Part shown: one piece after another, positions 1 to 15,473 of the stretch | Position numbering within the stretch: position 1 is the stretch's first letter | Layout: each line of letters begins with the position of its first letter | DNA from: Mesorhizobium sp. SCN 65-20 | GTDB lineage: Bacteria; Pseudomonadota; Alphaproteobacteria; Rhizobiales; Rhizobiaceae | Length of the DNA stretch: 64,000 nt | Direction of reading: 5' to 3' | NCBI GenBank assembly: GCA_001724355.1 | Contig: MEEF01000002.1 | Coordinates: forward strand, 1-64,000 | Made by a program: the position numbers and the translations under genes | The notes under the pieces: generated by a model | Told to the model about the DNA's origin: nothing | The model's input: the letters and a program-made list of their open reading frames with translations, nothing else | Databases searched by the model: none

Positions 1-2232
<2,232 letters not shown>

Positions 2233-2262
2233 GTTTCTCGACGCGCGATTCATGTGAAACGG

Positions 2263-2294
2263 CCGCCGGGGTGCCAAGCTCCGGCGGTTTTTTG
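2263..2294 (+). terminator. Rho-independent terminator after acnA
   Basis: ccgccggg..ctccggcgg stem followed by ttttttg. Confidence 0.7.
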
Positions 2295-2754
2295 TTGCGG
2301 GGCGGCGAAGGCAAGTTCCTCCGCTGCCACGCTCGCTTTCGCGCCTGGCCATTGTCATCCTTCGACAAGCTCAGGATGAGGAAGTTCGGGAAGCGGGGCG
2401 CGAGGCCGTGCCTTCCGATAGATAAATAAATGGCGCGAACCTCGCGCCCCGCCCGGCTGCTTGCCCCGCTCAGTCGCCTCGGCGTTGCCGCCGTCAGCCG
2501 CCGCAAGGCCCGGGCTTGGGGGCTCATCACCCAGCGAGGAGAACCGACCTCCCGCCAGCCCGGCACCGGCGCTTCCCCCCGATGCCCGGTGCGCACCGGG
2601 GTCCCGTGGAAGATCGCGACGGGAATTGTACGGGAGGCACTGGAGGAGGTGGAAAAACGGCGCGGTTTGTCCACTCGGATTGCTGACAGATGGTGACAGT
2701 TTGCGCCTGGTTGGAGGGTGCATTCTGCACTGCAGCGGCAGTTGTCATTTCACG

Positions 2755-3023
2755 GCATGGGTTCCCGGGCCTCCGCACGTCGCTTCGCTCCTGCTCCGCC
2801 CGAGGATGACGAAGGCATCGGGGCTCGCAGCTAATCGTCAGCGTCTGTGGCTGGCAGAAACACCAGTGTTCCTGTGTTGCTCTGCAGTCGTCGAGAACTC
2901 CCTGACACACCAATTTCAAGCCCGCGAAGCCAACTGTGGAGTTTAGCCGTGAGCTCCCATACCTTCGTCATCCTCGGGCGGAGCAGGAGCGAAGCGAACT
3001 GCGGAGCCCCGGGGATCCATGCC
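2755..3023. repeat. Intergenic composite inverted repeat, ~60-bp arms (2755-2815 / 2962-3023)
   Basis: ggcatggRtcccc..cttcgctcctgctccgcccgaggatgacgaagg is present in both orientations; both arms read as 'AWxPG...SLLLRPRMTK' in the ORF track. Confidence 0.85.
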
Positions 3024-3169
3024 ATGACGGTCAAACCTCGCTGACAGGCAAGAAAAGATTGCTAGCGTGATCCTTCCCATCCCGCCGACCTCGTCGAGAG
3101 GCGATTGCGGCGTATGATCTTGTCCGAAAACCGGTTCTCCTTTCGGGACGCTCCGAGCTTAGCCGCCTT

Positions 3170-3361
3170 GGCGCTGGATCATGCCGGCCGCCTGCGCCAC
3201 AACCTGGCCATCATCGAGCGCGACGAAGAGAAGATGGTCGGGCGCGGCAAGGAAAGGCTTTCACCTAATTGAGCCCACCGGGGCGTTCAAGACTTCGGGC
3301 GCGGCGCTTTCGAGCAGCGGCTTGTCGCCGGGAAAAGTCCGCGCATCTGGATCGCAGTCAT
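3170..3361 (-). pseudogene. Decayed GNAT-family acetyltransferase remnant
   Basis: Minus-strand translation MTAIQMR / FPGDKPLLESAAPEVLNAPVGSIR*KPFLAAPDHLLFVALDDGQVVAQAAGMIQR; needs one frameshift and one stop, and is 3'-truncated. Confidence 0.6.
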
Positions 3362-3450
3362 CGCCGTTTCTTCATCTTTCGTTTGCAGTTTCGTCACAAA
3401 CTTTGACGTTTACGTAAATCCCGTTGTTTCTAACCGATTGAAAAAGTTGA

Positions 3451-4560
<1,110 letters not shown>

Positions 4561-4569
4561 GAGGTTCCG

Positions 4570-5766
<1,197 letters not shown>

Positions 5767-5771
5767 GGCTC

Positions 5772-6677
<906 letters not shown>

Positions 6678-6693
6678 GGCAAGGGCTACAAGG

Positions 6694-6772
6694 CAATAGG
6701 GGAATAGGGCAGTAAGGCAGTAGGTATCTGATCAGCGGATTGCCCTACTGCCATACTGCCCTACTCCCATTG
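6694..6772. repeat. Inverted repeat between sucD and sucA (arms 6694-6724 / 6743-6772)
   Basis: caataggggaatagggcagtaaggcagtagg versus ccctactgccatactgccctactcccattg. Confidence 0.85.
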
Positions 6773-6805
6773 AAACAGGAGACGGAGCGAAGCTCCGACA
6801 TTGAG

Positions 6806-9793
6806 ATGGCACGATCCGATCAGGCCAACGACCAATTTTCCCTCACCTCGTTCCTCTACGGCGGCAACGCGGACTACATCGAGGCGCTGCATGCCGCCTT
6901 CCTTGACGATCCGGAATCCGTCGATCCGGAGTGGCGCGATTTCTTCGGCGCCCTGAAGGACGACGCAGGCGACATCCGCAAGAACGCCAAGGGTGCGTCC
7001 TGGTCGCGGCCGAGCTGGCCGCTGCAGGCGAACGGCGAACTGGTTTCGGCGCTCGATGGCAACTGGGGCCTGGTCGAGAAGGTCGTTGAGAAGAAGGTCA
7101 AGGACAAGGCCGCGGCCGAGGGCGTGAAGGTCTCGCCGGTCGACGTCATGCAGGCGACGCGCGATTCCGTCCGCGCCATCATGATGATCCGCGCCTACCG
7201 CATGCGCGGCCACCTGCACGCCAACCTCGACCCACTCGGCATCGCCAAGCCGCTCGAGGACTACAACGAGCTTTCGCCGGAGGCCTACGGCTTTACCGAG
7301 GCCGACTACGACCGTCCGATCTTCATCGACCACGTGCTCGGGCTCGAATACGCGACCATCCGCGAGATGCTCGAGATCCTGAAGCGCACCTACTGCTCGA
7401 CGCTCGGCGTCGAGTTCATGCACATCTCCGATCCTGAGGAGAAGGCATGGATCCAGGCCCGTATCGAGGGTCCGGACAAGGAAATCAGTTTCACCGCCGA
7501 GGGCAAGAAGGCGATCCTGCAGAAGCTGATCGAGGCCGAGGGCTTCGAGCAGTTCATCGACGTCAAGTACAAGGGCACCAAGCGCTTCGGCCTCGACGGC
7601 GGCGAGTCGCTGATCCCGGCGCTGGAGCAGATCGTCAAGCGCGGCGGTTCGCTCGGCCTCAAGGAAGTCGTGCTCGGCATGGCCCACCGCGGCCGCCTCA
7701 ACGTCTTGACCAACGTCATGGCCAAGCCGCATCGCGCCGTGTTCCACGAGTTCAAGGGCGGCTCCTACGCGCCTGACGACGTCGAAGGCTCGGGCGACGT
7801 GAAGTACCATCTGGGTGCCTCGTCGGACCGCGAGTTCGACGGCAACAAGGTGCACCTGTCGCTGACCGCCAACCCCTCGCACCTCGAGATCGTCGATCCC
7901 GTGGTGATGGGCAAGGCCCGCGCCAAGCAGGACCAGCTGTTCGGCCGCGCCCGTGGCGAGATCGTGCCGCAGGAAGAGCGCGCCAAGGTGATGCCGCTTC
8001 TGCTGCACGGCGATGCGGCATTTGCCGGCCAGGGCGTGATCGCGGAAATCCTCGGCCTGTCCGGCCTGCGCGGCCACCGCGTCGCGGGTACGCTGCACGT
8101 CATCATCAACAACCAGATCGGCTTCACGACGAACCCGCGCTTCTCGCGCTCGTCGCCCTATCCGTCCGACGTGGCGAAGATGATCGAGGCGCCGATCTTC
8201 CACGTGAACGGCGACGATCCTGAAGCTGTGGTGTTCGCGGCCAAGGTCGCGACCGAGTTCCGCATGAAGTTCCACAAGCCGGTCGTGGTGGACATGTTCT
8301 GCTACCGCCGCTTCGGCCACAACGAAGGCGACGAGCCGGGCTTCACCCAGCCGATCATGTACCGCAACATCCGCACCCATAAGACCGTGGTGCAGGTTTA
8401 TGCGGACAAGCTGATCGCCGAGGGGCTCGCCTCGCAGGCCGAGGTCGACAAGATGCGCGCCGACTGGCGCGGCCATCTCGAGACCGAGTTCGAGGCCGGC
8501 CAGGCCTACAAGCCCAACAAGGCCGACTGGCTGGATGGCGCTTGGTCGGGGCTGCGCGCCGCCGACAACCAGGACGAGCTGCGCCGCGGCAAGACCGCGG
8601 TGCCGGTCAAGACGCTGAAGGAAATCGGCAAGAAGCTGACCGAGGTGCCGAAGGACTTCGAGGTCCACCGCACGATCGGCCGCTTCCTCGAGAACCGCCG
8701 CCAGGCGATCGAATCGGGCGAGGGCCTCGACTGGGCAACGGCGGAATCGCTGGCGTTCGGCTCGATCCTGCTCGACGGCAATCCGATCCGCCTCTCCGGC
8801 CAGGACTCCGAGCGTGGCACCTTCTCGCAGCGCCACACCGTGCTCTACGACCAGCGCGACGAGAACCGCTACATCCCGCTCAACAACCTGTCGGCCGCCC
8901 AGGCCGGCTACGAGGTCATCAACTCGATGCTCTCGGAAGAGGCGGTGCTCGGTTTCGAATACGGCTACTCGCTCGCCGAGCCCAAGGCGCTGACGCTTTG
9001 GGAAGCGCAGTTCGGTGACTTCGCCAACGGCGCCCAGGTGGTGTTCGACCAGTTCATCTCGTCGGGCGAACGCAAGTGGCTGCGCATGTCGGGCCTCGTC
9101 TGCCTGCTGCCGCACGGCTATGAAGGCCAGGGCCCCGAGCATTCCTCGGCACGCCTCGAGCGCTTCCTGCAGCTCTGCGCCGAAGACAACATGCAGGTGG
9201 CCAACGTCACCACGCCGGCCAACTACTTCCACATCCTGCGCCGGCAGCTGAAGCGCGACTTCCGCAAGCCGCTGATCCTGATGACGCCGAAGTCGCTGCT
9301 GCGCCACAAGCGCGCCGTGTCTTCGCTGTCGGAGATGTCTGGCGAGAGCTCGTTCCACCGTCTTCTGTGGGACGACGCCCAGTATCTCGGCAACGAGCCG
9401 ATCAAGCTGGTCAAGGATTCGAAGATCCGCCGCGTCGTGCTCTGCACCGGCAAGGTCTATTACGACCTCTACGAGGAGCGCGAGAAGCGCGGCATCGACG
9501 ACGTCTACCTGCTGCGCGTCGAGCAGCTCTATCCGTTCCCGGCAAAGGCGCTGATCACCGAGCTCAGCCGCTTCCGCAACGCGGAGATGGTGTGGTGCCA
9601 GGAAGAGCCCAAGAACATGGGCGCGTGGTCGTTCATCGACCCGTACCTGGAATGGGTGCTCGCCCATATCGACGCCAAGCACCAGCGCGTTCGCTACACC
9701 GGCCGTCCGGCCGCCGCCTCTCCGGCGACGGGCCTGATGTCCAAGCACCTGGCACAGCTCCAGGCATTCCTCGACGACGCCCTCGGCGAATAA
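6806..9793 (+). CDS. sucA: 2-oxoglutarate dehydrogenase E1 component
   Basis: MARSDQANDQFSLTSFLYGGNADYIEALHAAFLDDPESVDPEWRDFF; 995 aa, ThDP E1 features. Confidence 0.98.
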   Translation: MARSDQANDQFSLTSFLYGGNADYIEALHAAFLDDPESVDPEWRDFFGALKDDAGDIRKNAKGASWSRPSWPLQANGELVSALDGNWGLVEKVVEKKVKDKAAAEGVKVSPVDVMQATRDSVRAIMMIRAYRMRGHLHANLDPLGIAKPLEDYNELSPEAYGFTEADYDRPIFIDHVLGLEYATIREMLEILKRTYCSTLGVEFMHISDPEEKAWIQARIEGPDKEISFTAEGKKAILQKLIEAEGFEQFIDVKYKGTKRFGLDGGESLIPALEQIVKRGGSLGLKEVVLGMAHRGRLNVLTNVMAKPHRAVFHEFKGGSYAPDDVEGSGDVKYHLGASSDREFDGNKVHLSLTANPSHLEIVDPVVMGKARAKQDQLFGRARGEIVPQEERAKVMPLLLHGDAAFAGQGVIAEILGLSGLRGHRVAGTLHVIINNQIGFTTNPRFSRSSPYPSDVAKMIEAPIFHVNGDDPEAVVFAAKVATEFRMKFHKPVVVDMFCYRRFGHNEGDEPGFTQPIMYRNIRTHKTVVQVYADKLIAEGLASQAEVDKMRADWRGHLETEFEAGQAYKPNKADWLDGAWSGLRAADNQDELRRGKTAVPVKTLKEIGKKLTEVPKDFEVHRTIGRFLENRRQAIESGEGLDWATAESLAFGSILLDGNPIRLSGQDSERGTFSQRHTVLYDQRDENRYIPLNNLSAAQAGYEVINSMLSEEAVLGFEYGYSLAEPKALTLWEAQFGDFANGAQVVFDQFISSGERKWLRMSGLVCLLPHGYEGQGPEHSSARLERFLQLCAEDNMQVANVTTPANYFHILRRQLKRDFRKPLILMTPKSLLRHKRAVSSLSEMSGESSFHRLLWDDAQYLGNEPIKLVKDSKIRRVVLCTGKVYYDLYEEREKRGIDDVYLLRVEQLYPFPAKALITELSRFRNAEMVWCQEEPKNMGAWSFIDPYLEWVLAHIDAKHQRVRYTGRPAAASPATGLMSKHLAQLQAFLDDALGE

Positions 9794-9817
9794 CTGAAAG
9801 AAACGGACAGGCAAAAA

Positions 9818-11083
9818 ATGGCTACCGAAATCCGTGTCCCCACCCTCGGCGAATCCGTTTCCGAGGCGACCATCGGCAAGTGGTTCAAGAATGTCGGCGA
9901 CGTGATCGCCGCCGACGAGCCGCTGGTCGAGCTCGAGACCGACAAGGTCACCATCGAAGTGCCGGCGCCAGCCGCCGGCGTGCTGGCCGAGCAGACCGTC
10001 AAGGAAGGCGAGACCGTCGGTGTCGCCGCCCTTCTCGGCACCATCTCGGCCGGCAATGGCGCGCCCGCCGTCAAGCAGGAGGCCGTCGCCCAGGCTTCGG
10101 CCCCGACCGCTGCGTCGACCGTCAAGGAAGCCGTCGCCCAGACGGCTGCCGTCGCCGGCGCACCGGCCATCGAAGAGCGCAAGATGCCGCCGGCACCTGC
10201 AGCCGCCAAGCTGCTTGCCGAGGCCAATCTCGCGGTCGACCAGGTTGCCGGCTCGGGCAAGCGCGGCCAGGTGCTGAAGGGCGATGTGCTCGATGCCATC
10301 GCCAAGGGCGTTTCTGCTCCGGCAACGGCTCCCGCCGCTCCGGCTCCGGTCGTCGCACGCGCCCCGTCGAGCACTGAAGATGCTCCGCGCGAAGAGCGCG
10401 TGCGCATGACCAAGCTGCGCCAGACGATCGCACGCCGCCTCAAGGAGGCGCAGTCGACGGCCGCCATGCTGACCACCTTCAACGAGGTGGACATGAGCGC
10501 GGTGATGTCGCTGCGTTCGAAGTACAAGGACATCTTCGAGAAGAAGCACGGCGTGAAGCTCGGCTTCATGGGCTTCTTCACCAAGGCGGTGACGCATGCG
10601 CTGAAGGAAATCCCGGCTGTTAACGCCGAGATCGACGGCACCGACATCATCTACAAGAACTTTGCCCATGTCGGCGTCGCCGTCGGCACCGAAAAGGGCC
10701 TGGTGGTTCCGGTGGTGCGCGATGCCGACCAGATGTCGATCGCCGAGATCGAGAAAGAAATCGGCCGCCTCGGCCTCGCCGCGCGCGATGGCAAGCTGTC
10801 GGTTGCCGACATGCAGGGCGGCACCTTCACGATCTCGAACGGCGGCGTCTACGGCTCGCTGATGTCGACCCCGATCCTGAATGCACCGCAGTCGGGCATC
10901 CTCGGCATGCACAAGATCCAGGAGCGGCCGGTCGTGGTCGGCGGCCAGATCGTCATCCGCCCGATGATGTATCTCGCGCTTTCCTACGATCACCGTATCG
11001 TCGACGGCAAGGAAGCCGTGACGTTCCTGGTGCGCGTCAAGGACAGCCTCGAGGATCCGGAGCGCCTGGTCCTCGACCTCTGA
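9818..11083 (+). CDS. sucB: Dihydrolipoyllysine-residue succinyltransferase (E2)
   Basis: N-terminal lipoyl domain ([14 protein letters not shown]) and C-terminal [18 protein letters not shown] motif. Confidence 0.98.
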   Translation: MATEIRVPTLGESVSEATIGKWFKNVGDVIAADEPLVELETDKVTIEVPAPAAGVLAEQTVKEGETVGVAALLGTISAGNGAPAVKQEAVAQASAPTAASTVKEAVAQTAAVAGAPAIEERKMPPAPAAAKLLAEANLAVDQVAGSGKRGQVLKGDVLDAIAKGVSAPATAPAAPAPVVARAPSSTEDAPREERVRMTKLRQTIARRLKEAQSTAAMLTTFNEVDMSAVMSLRSKYKDIFEKKHGVKLGFMGFFTKAVTHALKEIPAVNAEIDGTDIIYKNFAHVGVAVGTEKGLVVPVVRDADQMSIAEIEKEIGRLGLAARDGKLSVADMQGGTFTISNGGVYGSLMSTPILNAPQSGILGMHKIQERPVVVGGQIVIRPMMYLALSYDHRIVDGKEAVTFLVRVKDSLEDPERLVLDL

Positions 11084-11192
11084 TCGGACAAGGGTGCCCG
11101 GGCGACCGGGCACCTCTATTTCCGCATTTGCGGACTGACCTGTGCATGAGAACGCCGTACTGAACAGGTTTGCGCCTGATGCGGGAGGGGTG

Positions 11193-11606
11193 ATGGAAGC
11201 GGCAGCGGCGTCGACCGAGATCTGGGTCCTTGGCTGGAGCGTCGTGCTGCTGATCGCGCACATACTGGTGCAGGCATTGTCGCTCGATCTGGCCGGCGAC
11301 CTCAGCGTCAAATACCTGCTTGGCCCGCGTGACGAAAACCGCGCGTCGAAAAGCGCGGTGGCCGGGCGCCTGCTCAGGTCGCTGAGCAACATGCTGGAGA
11401 CCTATCCCGCCTTCATCGCGCTGGCGCTGGCGCTCGCGGTGACGGGCAAGACGGGCGATCTGGGCGCGGTCGGCGCAATGACCTGGCTTCTCGCACGCGT
11501 CGCCTATGCCATCCTCTACGTGGCCGGCGTTCCCCTGCTGCGCACGATCGTCTGGTTCGTTTCGATCATCGGGCTGGTCCTGATGGTCGTCCGCCTGATG
11601 AACTAA
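11193..11606 (+). CDS. MAPEG-family membrane protein
   Basis: MEAAAASTEIWVLGWSVVLLIAHILVQAL...KYLLGPRDENR; MAPEG-like four-helix membrane protein; the ORF extends upstream to 11142. Confidence 0.75.
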   Translation: MEAAAASTEIWVLGWSVVLLIAHILVQALSLDLAGDLSVKYLLGPRDENRASKSAVAGRLLRSLSNMLETYPAFIALALALAVTGKTGDLGAVGAMTWLLARVAYAILYVAGVPLLRTIVWFVSIIGLVLMVVRLMN

Positions 11607-11642
11607 CTTCGCCGCCTGACGAAACCGAAACGAGACGGTCGC

Positions 11643-12086
11643 ATGGCATTCGAACCCGAAATTCCCCCGATCCAGGTGCATCTCTGCGTCAAGGGCGGCA
11701 AGGAGGCGATCGCCTTCTACGAGAAGGCGTTCGACGCGGTGGAGACCTTCGAGCAGATGGCCGAGGACGGGGTGCGGGTGCTGCACGCCAATCTCGCCAT
11801 GTTCGGCAGCGAGGTGATGCTGCACGACGAGTTTCCCGAGTTCGGCGCGGACGTGCTGTCGCCGCTGACCAGGGGAGGTGCGGGGCTGACGGTGAACATC
11901 AACCTGAAGCTGCCGGGCGAGGTGGACGCTGCTGTCGAACGCGCAGTTTCAGCCGGTGCCAAGGTCATCATGCAGCCTGACGACATGTTCTGGGGCGCAC
12001 GCTATGCGAAGATCCAGGACCCGTTCGGCCATGTATGGGCATTCAACGCGCCGCTGGGCGCGCAGGCCGGGAGCGCCGACGCATGA
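11643..12086 (+). CDS. VOC/PhnB-like glyoxalase-fold protein
   Basis: VHLCVKGGKEAIAFYEKAFDAVE...FWGARYAKIQDPFGHVWAF. Confidence 0.85.
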   Translation: MAFEPEIPPIQVHLCVKGGKEAIAFYEKAFDAVETFEQMAEDGVRVLHANLAMFGSEVMLHDEFPEFGADVLSPLTRGGAGLTVNINLKLPGEVDAAVERAVSAGAKVIMQPDDMFWGARYAKIQDPFGHVWAFNAPLGAQAGSADA

Positions 12087-12727
12087 CGCAATACGCATTC
12101 GAATTTGCCGGCCTGATGGCGGTGTTTGCGGTGCTGATGGTGGTGCCCGGCGCCGACTTCGTCATGGTCGTGCGCCAGAGCGTTGTGCATGGCCGCCGTG
12201 CGGCTGTTATCACCAGTTTCGGCATCGGCACGTCGCTGCTTTTCCACGTCAGCTATACCATCCTCGGCATCGGCCTGATCGTGTCGAAGTCGCTTCTGCT
12301 GTTTTCCATGCTGAAATGGGCGGGCGCGGCGTATCTGCTCTATCTCGGCATCAAGGCGCTGCGCAGCGGCCCGATGGAGCTTTCGGCTATCGATGTGCAG
12401 CAGGGCGCCGGCGAGGCCAGGGCCCCTTCGGCTGGGCGTTGCTTCCTGATGGGCTTCGTGACCAACGCGCTGAACCCCAAGGCAGTGCTGTTCTTCGTGC
12501 CGCTGTTCACGGCGATGGTCAGCCACGAGACGCCGGCGGCGGTGAAGGGCGTCTACGGCCTGCTGATGGCCGTGACGCTGATTGGCTGGTTCGTCGGCGT
12601 GTCGATGTTCTTCACCATGGCGTCGGTGCGTGCGCGCTTCGTTGCCTGGGGCCGCTGGTTCAATAAGGCGACCGGCATGGTGTTCATCGGGCTTGGCGTG
12701 AAGCTCGCGACCGTGCAGGCCGGCTGA
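12083..12727 (+). CDS. LysE/RhtB-family amino-acid exporter
   Basis: VVPGADFVMVVRQSVVHGRRAAVITSFGIGTSLLFHV; ATGA overlap with the upstream gene. Confidence 0.85.
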   Translation: MTQYAFEFAGLMAVFAVLMVVPGADFVMVVRQSVVHGRRAAVITSFGIGTSLLFHVSYTILGIGLIVSKSLLLFSMLKWAGAAYLLYLGIKALRSGPMELSAIDVQQGAGEARAPSAGRCFLMGFVTNALNPKAVLFFVPLFTAMVSHETPAAVKGVYGLLMAVTLIGWFVGVSMFFTMASVRARFVAWGRWFNKATGMVFIGLGVKLATVQAG

Positions 12728-13221
12728 TGCGGACGCTCGCGCTCCTTTCGGGCCTGGCTGTGCTGGCTTCCGCGCCGGCCCAGGCGGCATGCCCGATCGA
12801 GCTCGCGGTCTATGGCGACCGCGACGGGGCGGCGACGATCGATTTCCGCCCGACGCTGGAATCTGCTGCCGTCACCAACAGCTTCAAGATGGTGCTGGAC
12901 AATTCCACGGTGCTCGACGGCGTGGTGATGTGGTCTGCGGAGATCGGTCGGCCGAACGGCATGCTGATGTACCAGTGCCCCGAAGGCGACGTGACCGGCG
13001 AGGAGCTGGACGCCTGCACCGTGTGGCAAGGCGTGATCTACAGCGCCGACGCCGAGGGCAATATCGGGCTGCTGCCAAAGGAGCGGACCCAGAGCCCAGC
13101 ACCGGAGACGCTGATCTTCCCCGATCTCGGCCATTCGCTGCGCATGTCGGCGGCCTACGGCCCGGACGGATTCTCGAAAGTGCCTTGGGACGTATTCGAA
13201 CTGCAGGGGTGTCAGGAATGA
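12727..13221 (+). CDS. Uncharacterised secreted protein
   Basis: MRTLALLSGLAVLASAPAQAACP signal peptide; overlaps both neighbours in operon style. Confidence 0.7.
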   Translation: MRTLALLSGLAVLASAPAQAACPIELAVYGDRDGAATIDFRPTLESAAVTNSFKMVLDNSTVLDGVVMWSAEIGRPNGMLMYQCPEGDVTGEELDACTVWQGVIYSADAEGNIGLLPKERTQSPAPETLIFPDLGHSLRMSAAYGPDGFSKVPWDVFELQGCQE

Positions 13222-13973
13222 GCACTGCAACGAAAGTGATCCTGGTGACGGGCGGCAGTCGCGGCATTGGTGCTGCGACATGCCGGCTCGCGGCTAAGGC
13301 CGGCTATCGCGTCGTGATCAACTACGCCTCGAACGAGGCGGCTGCAAAGGCGCTGGCGGCGGAGATCGAGGCTGCCGGCGGCGAGGCCATCACGATCAAG
13401 GGAGATGTCGGCAACGAGGCCGATGTCATGGCCATGTTCGCCGCCGTGGACGGCGCATTCGGCCGGCTCGACGCCTTCGTCAACAATGCGGGCGTGGTCG
13501 ACGTGAAGGCGCGCGTCGACGAGATGAGCGGCGCCCGGCTCGAGCGCATGATGCGCATCAACGTCATCGGTTCGATCCTGTGCGCCCGCGAGGCGGTGAA
13601 GCGCATGTCGACCCTGCATGGCGGCAAGGGCGGGGCGATCGTCAACATCTCCTCGGCCGCGGCGACGCTCGGCTCGCCGGGCGAGTATGTCGACTATGCC
13701 GCCTCCAAGGGCGCGATCGACACCTTCACCATCGGGCTCGCCAAGGAGGTTGCGACCGAAGGTATCAGGGTGAATGCGGTGCGCCCCGGCATCATCGACA
13801 CGGAAATCCATGCGTCTGGCGGGCAGCCCGACCGAATCGCCGCCATTCGCGGGTTCGTGCCCATGAAACGCGAAGGCAAAGCACAAGAAGTTGCCCAGGC
13901 CGTCATCTGGCTTTTGTCGGAAGAGGCATCATATACGACGGGCTCGATTTTGAACGTGAGCGGCGGCCGCTGA
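13218..13973 (+). CDS. SDR-family oxidoreductase
   Basis: [20 protein letters not shown]...YAASKGA Rossmann and YxxxK motifs. Confidence 0.9.
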   Translation: MSTATKVILVTGGSRGIGAATCRLAAKAGYRVVINYASNEAAAKALAAEIEAAGGEAITIKGDVGNEADVMAMFAAVDGAFGRLDAFVNNAGVVDVKARVDEMSGARLERMMRINVIGSILCAREAVKRMSTLHGGKGGAIVNISSAAATLGSPGEYVDYAASKGAIDTFTIGLAKEVATEGIRVNAVRPGIIDTEIHASGGQPDRIAAIRGFVPMKREGKAQEVAQAVIWLLSEEASYTTGSILNVSGGR

Positions 13974-13999
13974 CGGCCCCCAAACAGAAGGACAAGAAA

Positions 14000-15406
14000 A
14001 TGGCTTATGATGTCGTCGTCATCGGATCTGGCCCAGGCGGCTATGTGTGCGCCATCAAGGCAGCGCAGCTCGGCCTGAAGACGGCCGTGATCGAGAAGCG
14101 CGACACCTTCGGCGGCACGTGCCTGAACATCGGCTGCATCCCCTCCAAGGCGCTGCTGCATGCTTCGGAGATGCTGGCCGAGGCGCAGCATTCGTTCGAC
14201 GCGCTCGGCGTCGAGGTCGGCACGCCGAAGCTAAACCTCACGAAGATGATGGCGCACAAGGACGCGACGGTGGCCGCCAACGTCAACGGCGTCTCGTTCC
14301 TGTTCAAGAAGAACAAGATCGACAGCTTCAAGGGCACCGGCAAGGTGCTCGGCGCCGGCAAGGTCGCGGTAACAGGCGACGACGGCAAGACCCAGGAGAT
14401 CGAGACCAAGCACATCGTGATCGCCACGGGTTCGGACGTCGCCGGCATTCCGGGCGTCAATGTCGAGTTCGACGAGAAGGTGATCGTGTCGTCGACCGGC
14501 GCATTGGCGCTGGAAAAGGTGCCCGGCCACATGGTGGTCGTCGGCGGCGGCGTCATCGGCCTCGAGCTCGGCTCGGTGTGGGCGCGCCTCGGCGCCAAGG
14601 TGACGGTGGTCGAGTATCTCGACACCATCCTGGGCGGCATGGACGGCGACGTCGCCAAGCAGTTCCAGCGCATGCTCGCCAAGCAGGGCTTCGAGTTCAA
14701 GCTCGGCTCCAAGGTGACCGGCGCCGCCAAGGCCAAGAACGGTGCGACCGTGACGTTCGAGCCGGTCAAGGGCGGTGACGCCGAAACCATCGAGGCCGAC
14801 GTCGTGCTGGTGGCGACCGGCCGCCGGCCCTACACCGACGGCCTCGGCCTCAAGGAGGCCGGCGTCGAGATGGACGAGCGCGGCCGGGTCAAGACCGACG
14901 GCCACCTGCGCACCAACGTCGCCGGCATCTATGCCATCGGCGACGTGGTCGCCGGCCCGATGCTGGCGCACAAGGCCGAGGACGAGGGCGTGGCGGTCGC
15001 CGAGATCATCGCCGGTCAGGCCGGCCACGTGAACTACGACGTCATCCCGGGCGTGGTCTACACCAGCCCCGAAGTGGCGTCCGTCGGCAAGACCGAGGAA
15101 GAGCTGAAGAAGGCCGGCGTCGCCTACAAGGCCGGCAAGTTCCCGTTCACCGCCAACGGCCGGGCGCGTGCCATGCTGCACACCGACGGCTTCGTGAAGG
15201 TGCTGGCCGACAAGGACAGCGACAAGGTGCTGGGCGTGCACATCGTCGGCTTCGGCGCCGGCGAGATGATCCACGAGGCGGCGGTGCTGATGGAGTTCGG
15301 CGGCTCGTCGGAAGATCTCGGCCGCACCTGCCACGCGCACCCGACCATGTCGGAAGCCGTCAAGGAAGCGGCGCTCGCCACCTTCTTCAAGCCGATCCAC
15401 ATGTAA
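14000..15406 (+). CDS. lpd: Dihydrolipoyl dehydrogenase
   Basis: [53 protein letters not shown]. Confidence 0.98.
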   Translation: MAYDVVVIGSGPGGYVCAIKAAQLGLKTAVIEKRDTFGGTCLNIGCIPSKALLHASEMLAEAQHSFDALGVEVGTPKLNLTKMMAHKDATVAANVNGVSFLFKKNKIDSFKGTGKVLGAGKVAVTGDDGKTQEIETKHIVIATGSDVAGIPGVNVEFDEKVIVSSTGALALEKVPGHMVVVGGGVIGLELGSVWARLGAKVTVVEYLDTILGGMDGDVAKQFQRMLAKQGFEFKLGSKVTGAAKAKNGATVTFEPVKGGDAETIEADVVLVATGRRPYTDGLGLKEAGVEMDERGRVKTDGHLRTNVAGIYAIGDVVAGPMLAHKAEDEGVAVAEIIAGQAGHVNYDVIPGVVYTSPEVASVGKTEEELKKAGVAYKAGKFPFTANGRARAMLHTDGFVKVLADKDSDKVLGVHIVGFGAGEMIHEAAVLMEFGGSSEDLGRTCHAHPTMSEAVKEAALATFFKPIHM

Positions 15407-15429
15407 TCGGCGCGAAGCTCACACATGAG

Positions 15430-15463
15430 AACGGCCCGCCATCGAGCGGGCCGTTTGCATTTT
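15430..15463 (+). terminator. Rho-independent terminator after lpd
   Basis: acggcccgc-catcga-gcgggccgt followed by ttgcatttt. Confidence 0.8.
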
Positions 15464-15473
15464 GCGATGGCTA

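Noticed and set aside
6761-11392. 1543-aa minus-strand ORF opposite sucA/sucB
   Set aside because: Antisense shadow of high-GC coding DNA; His/Val/Leu/Arg-rich with no recognisable domain, while the plus strand encodes clear SucA and SucB.
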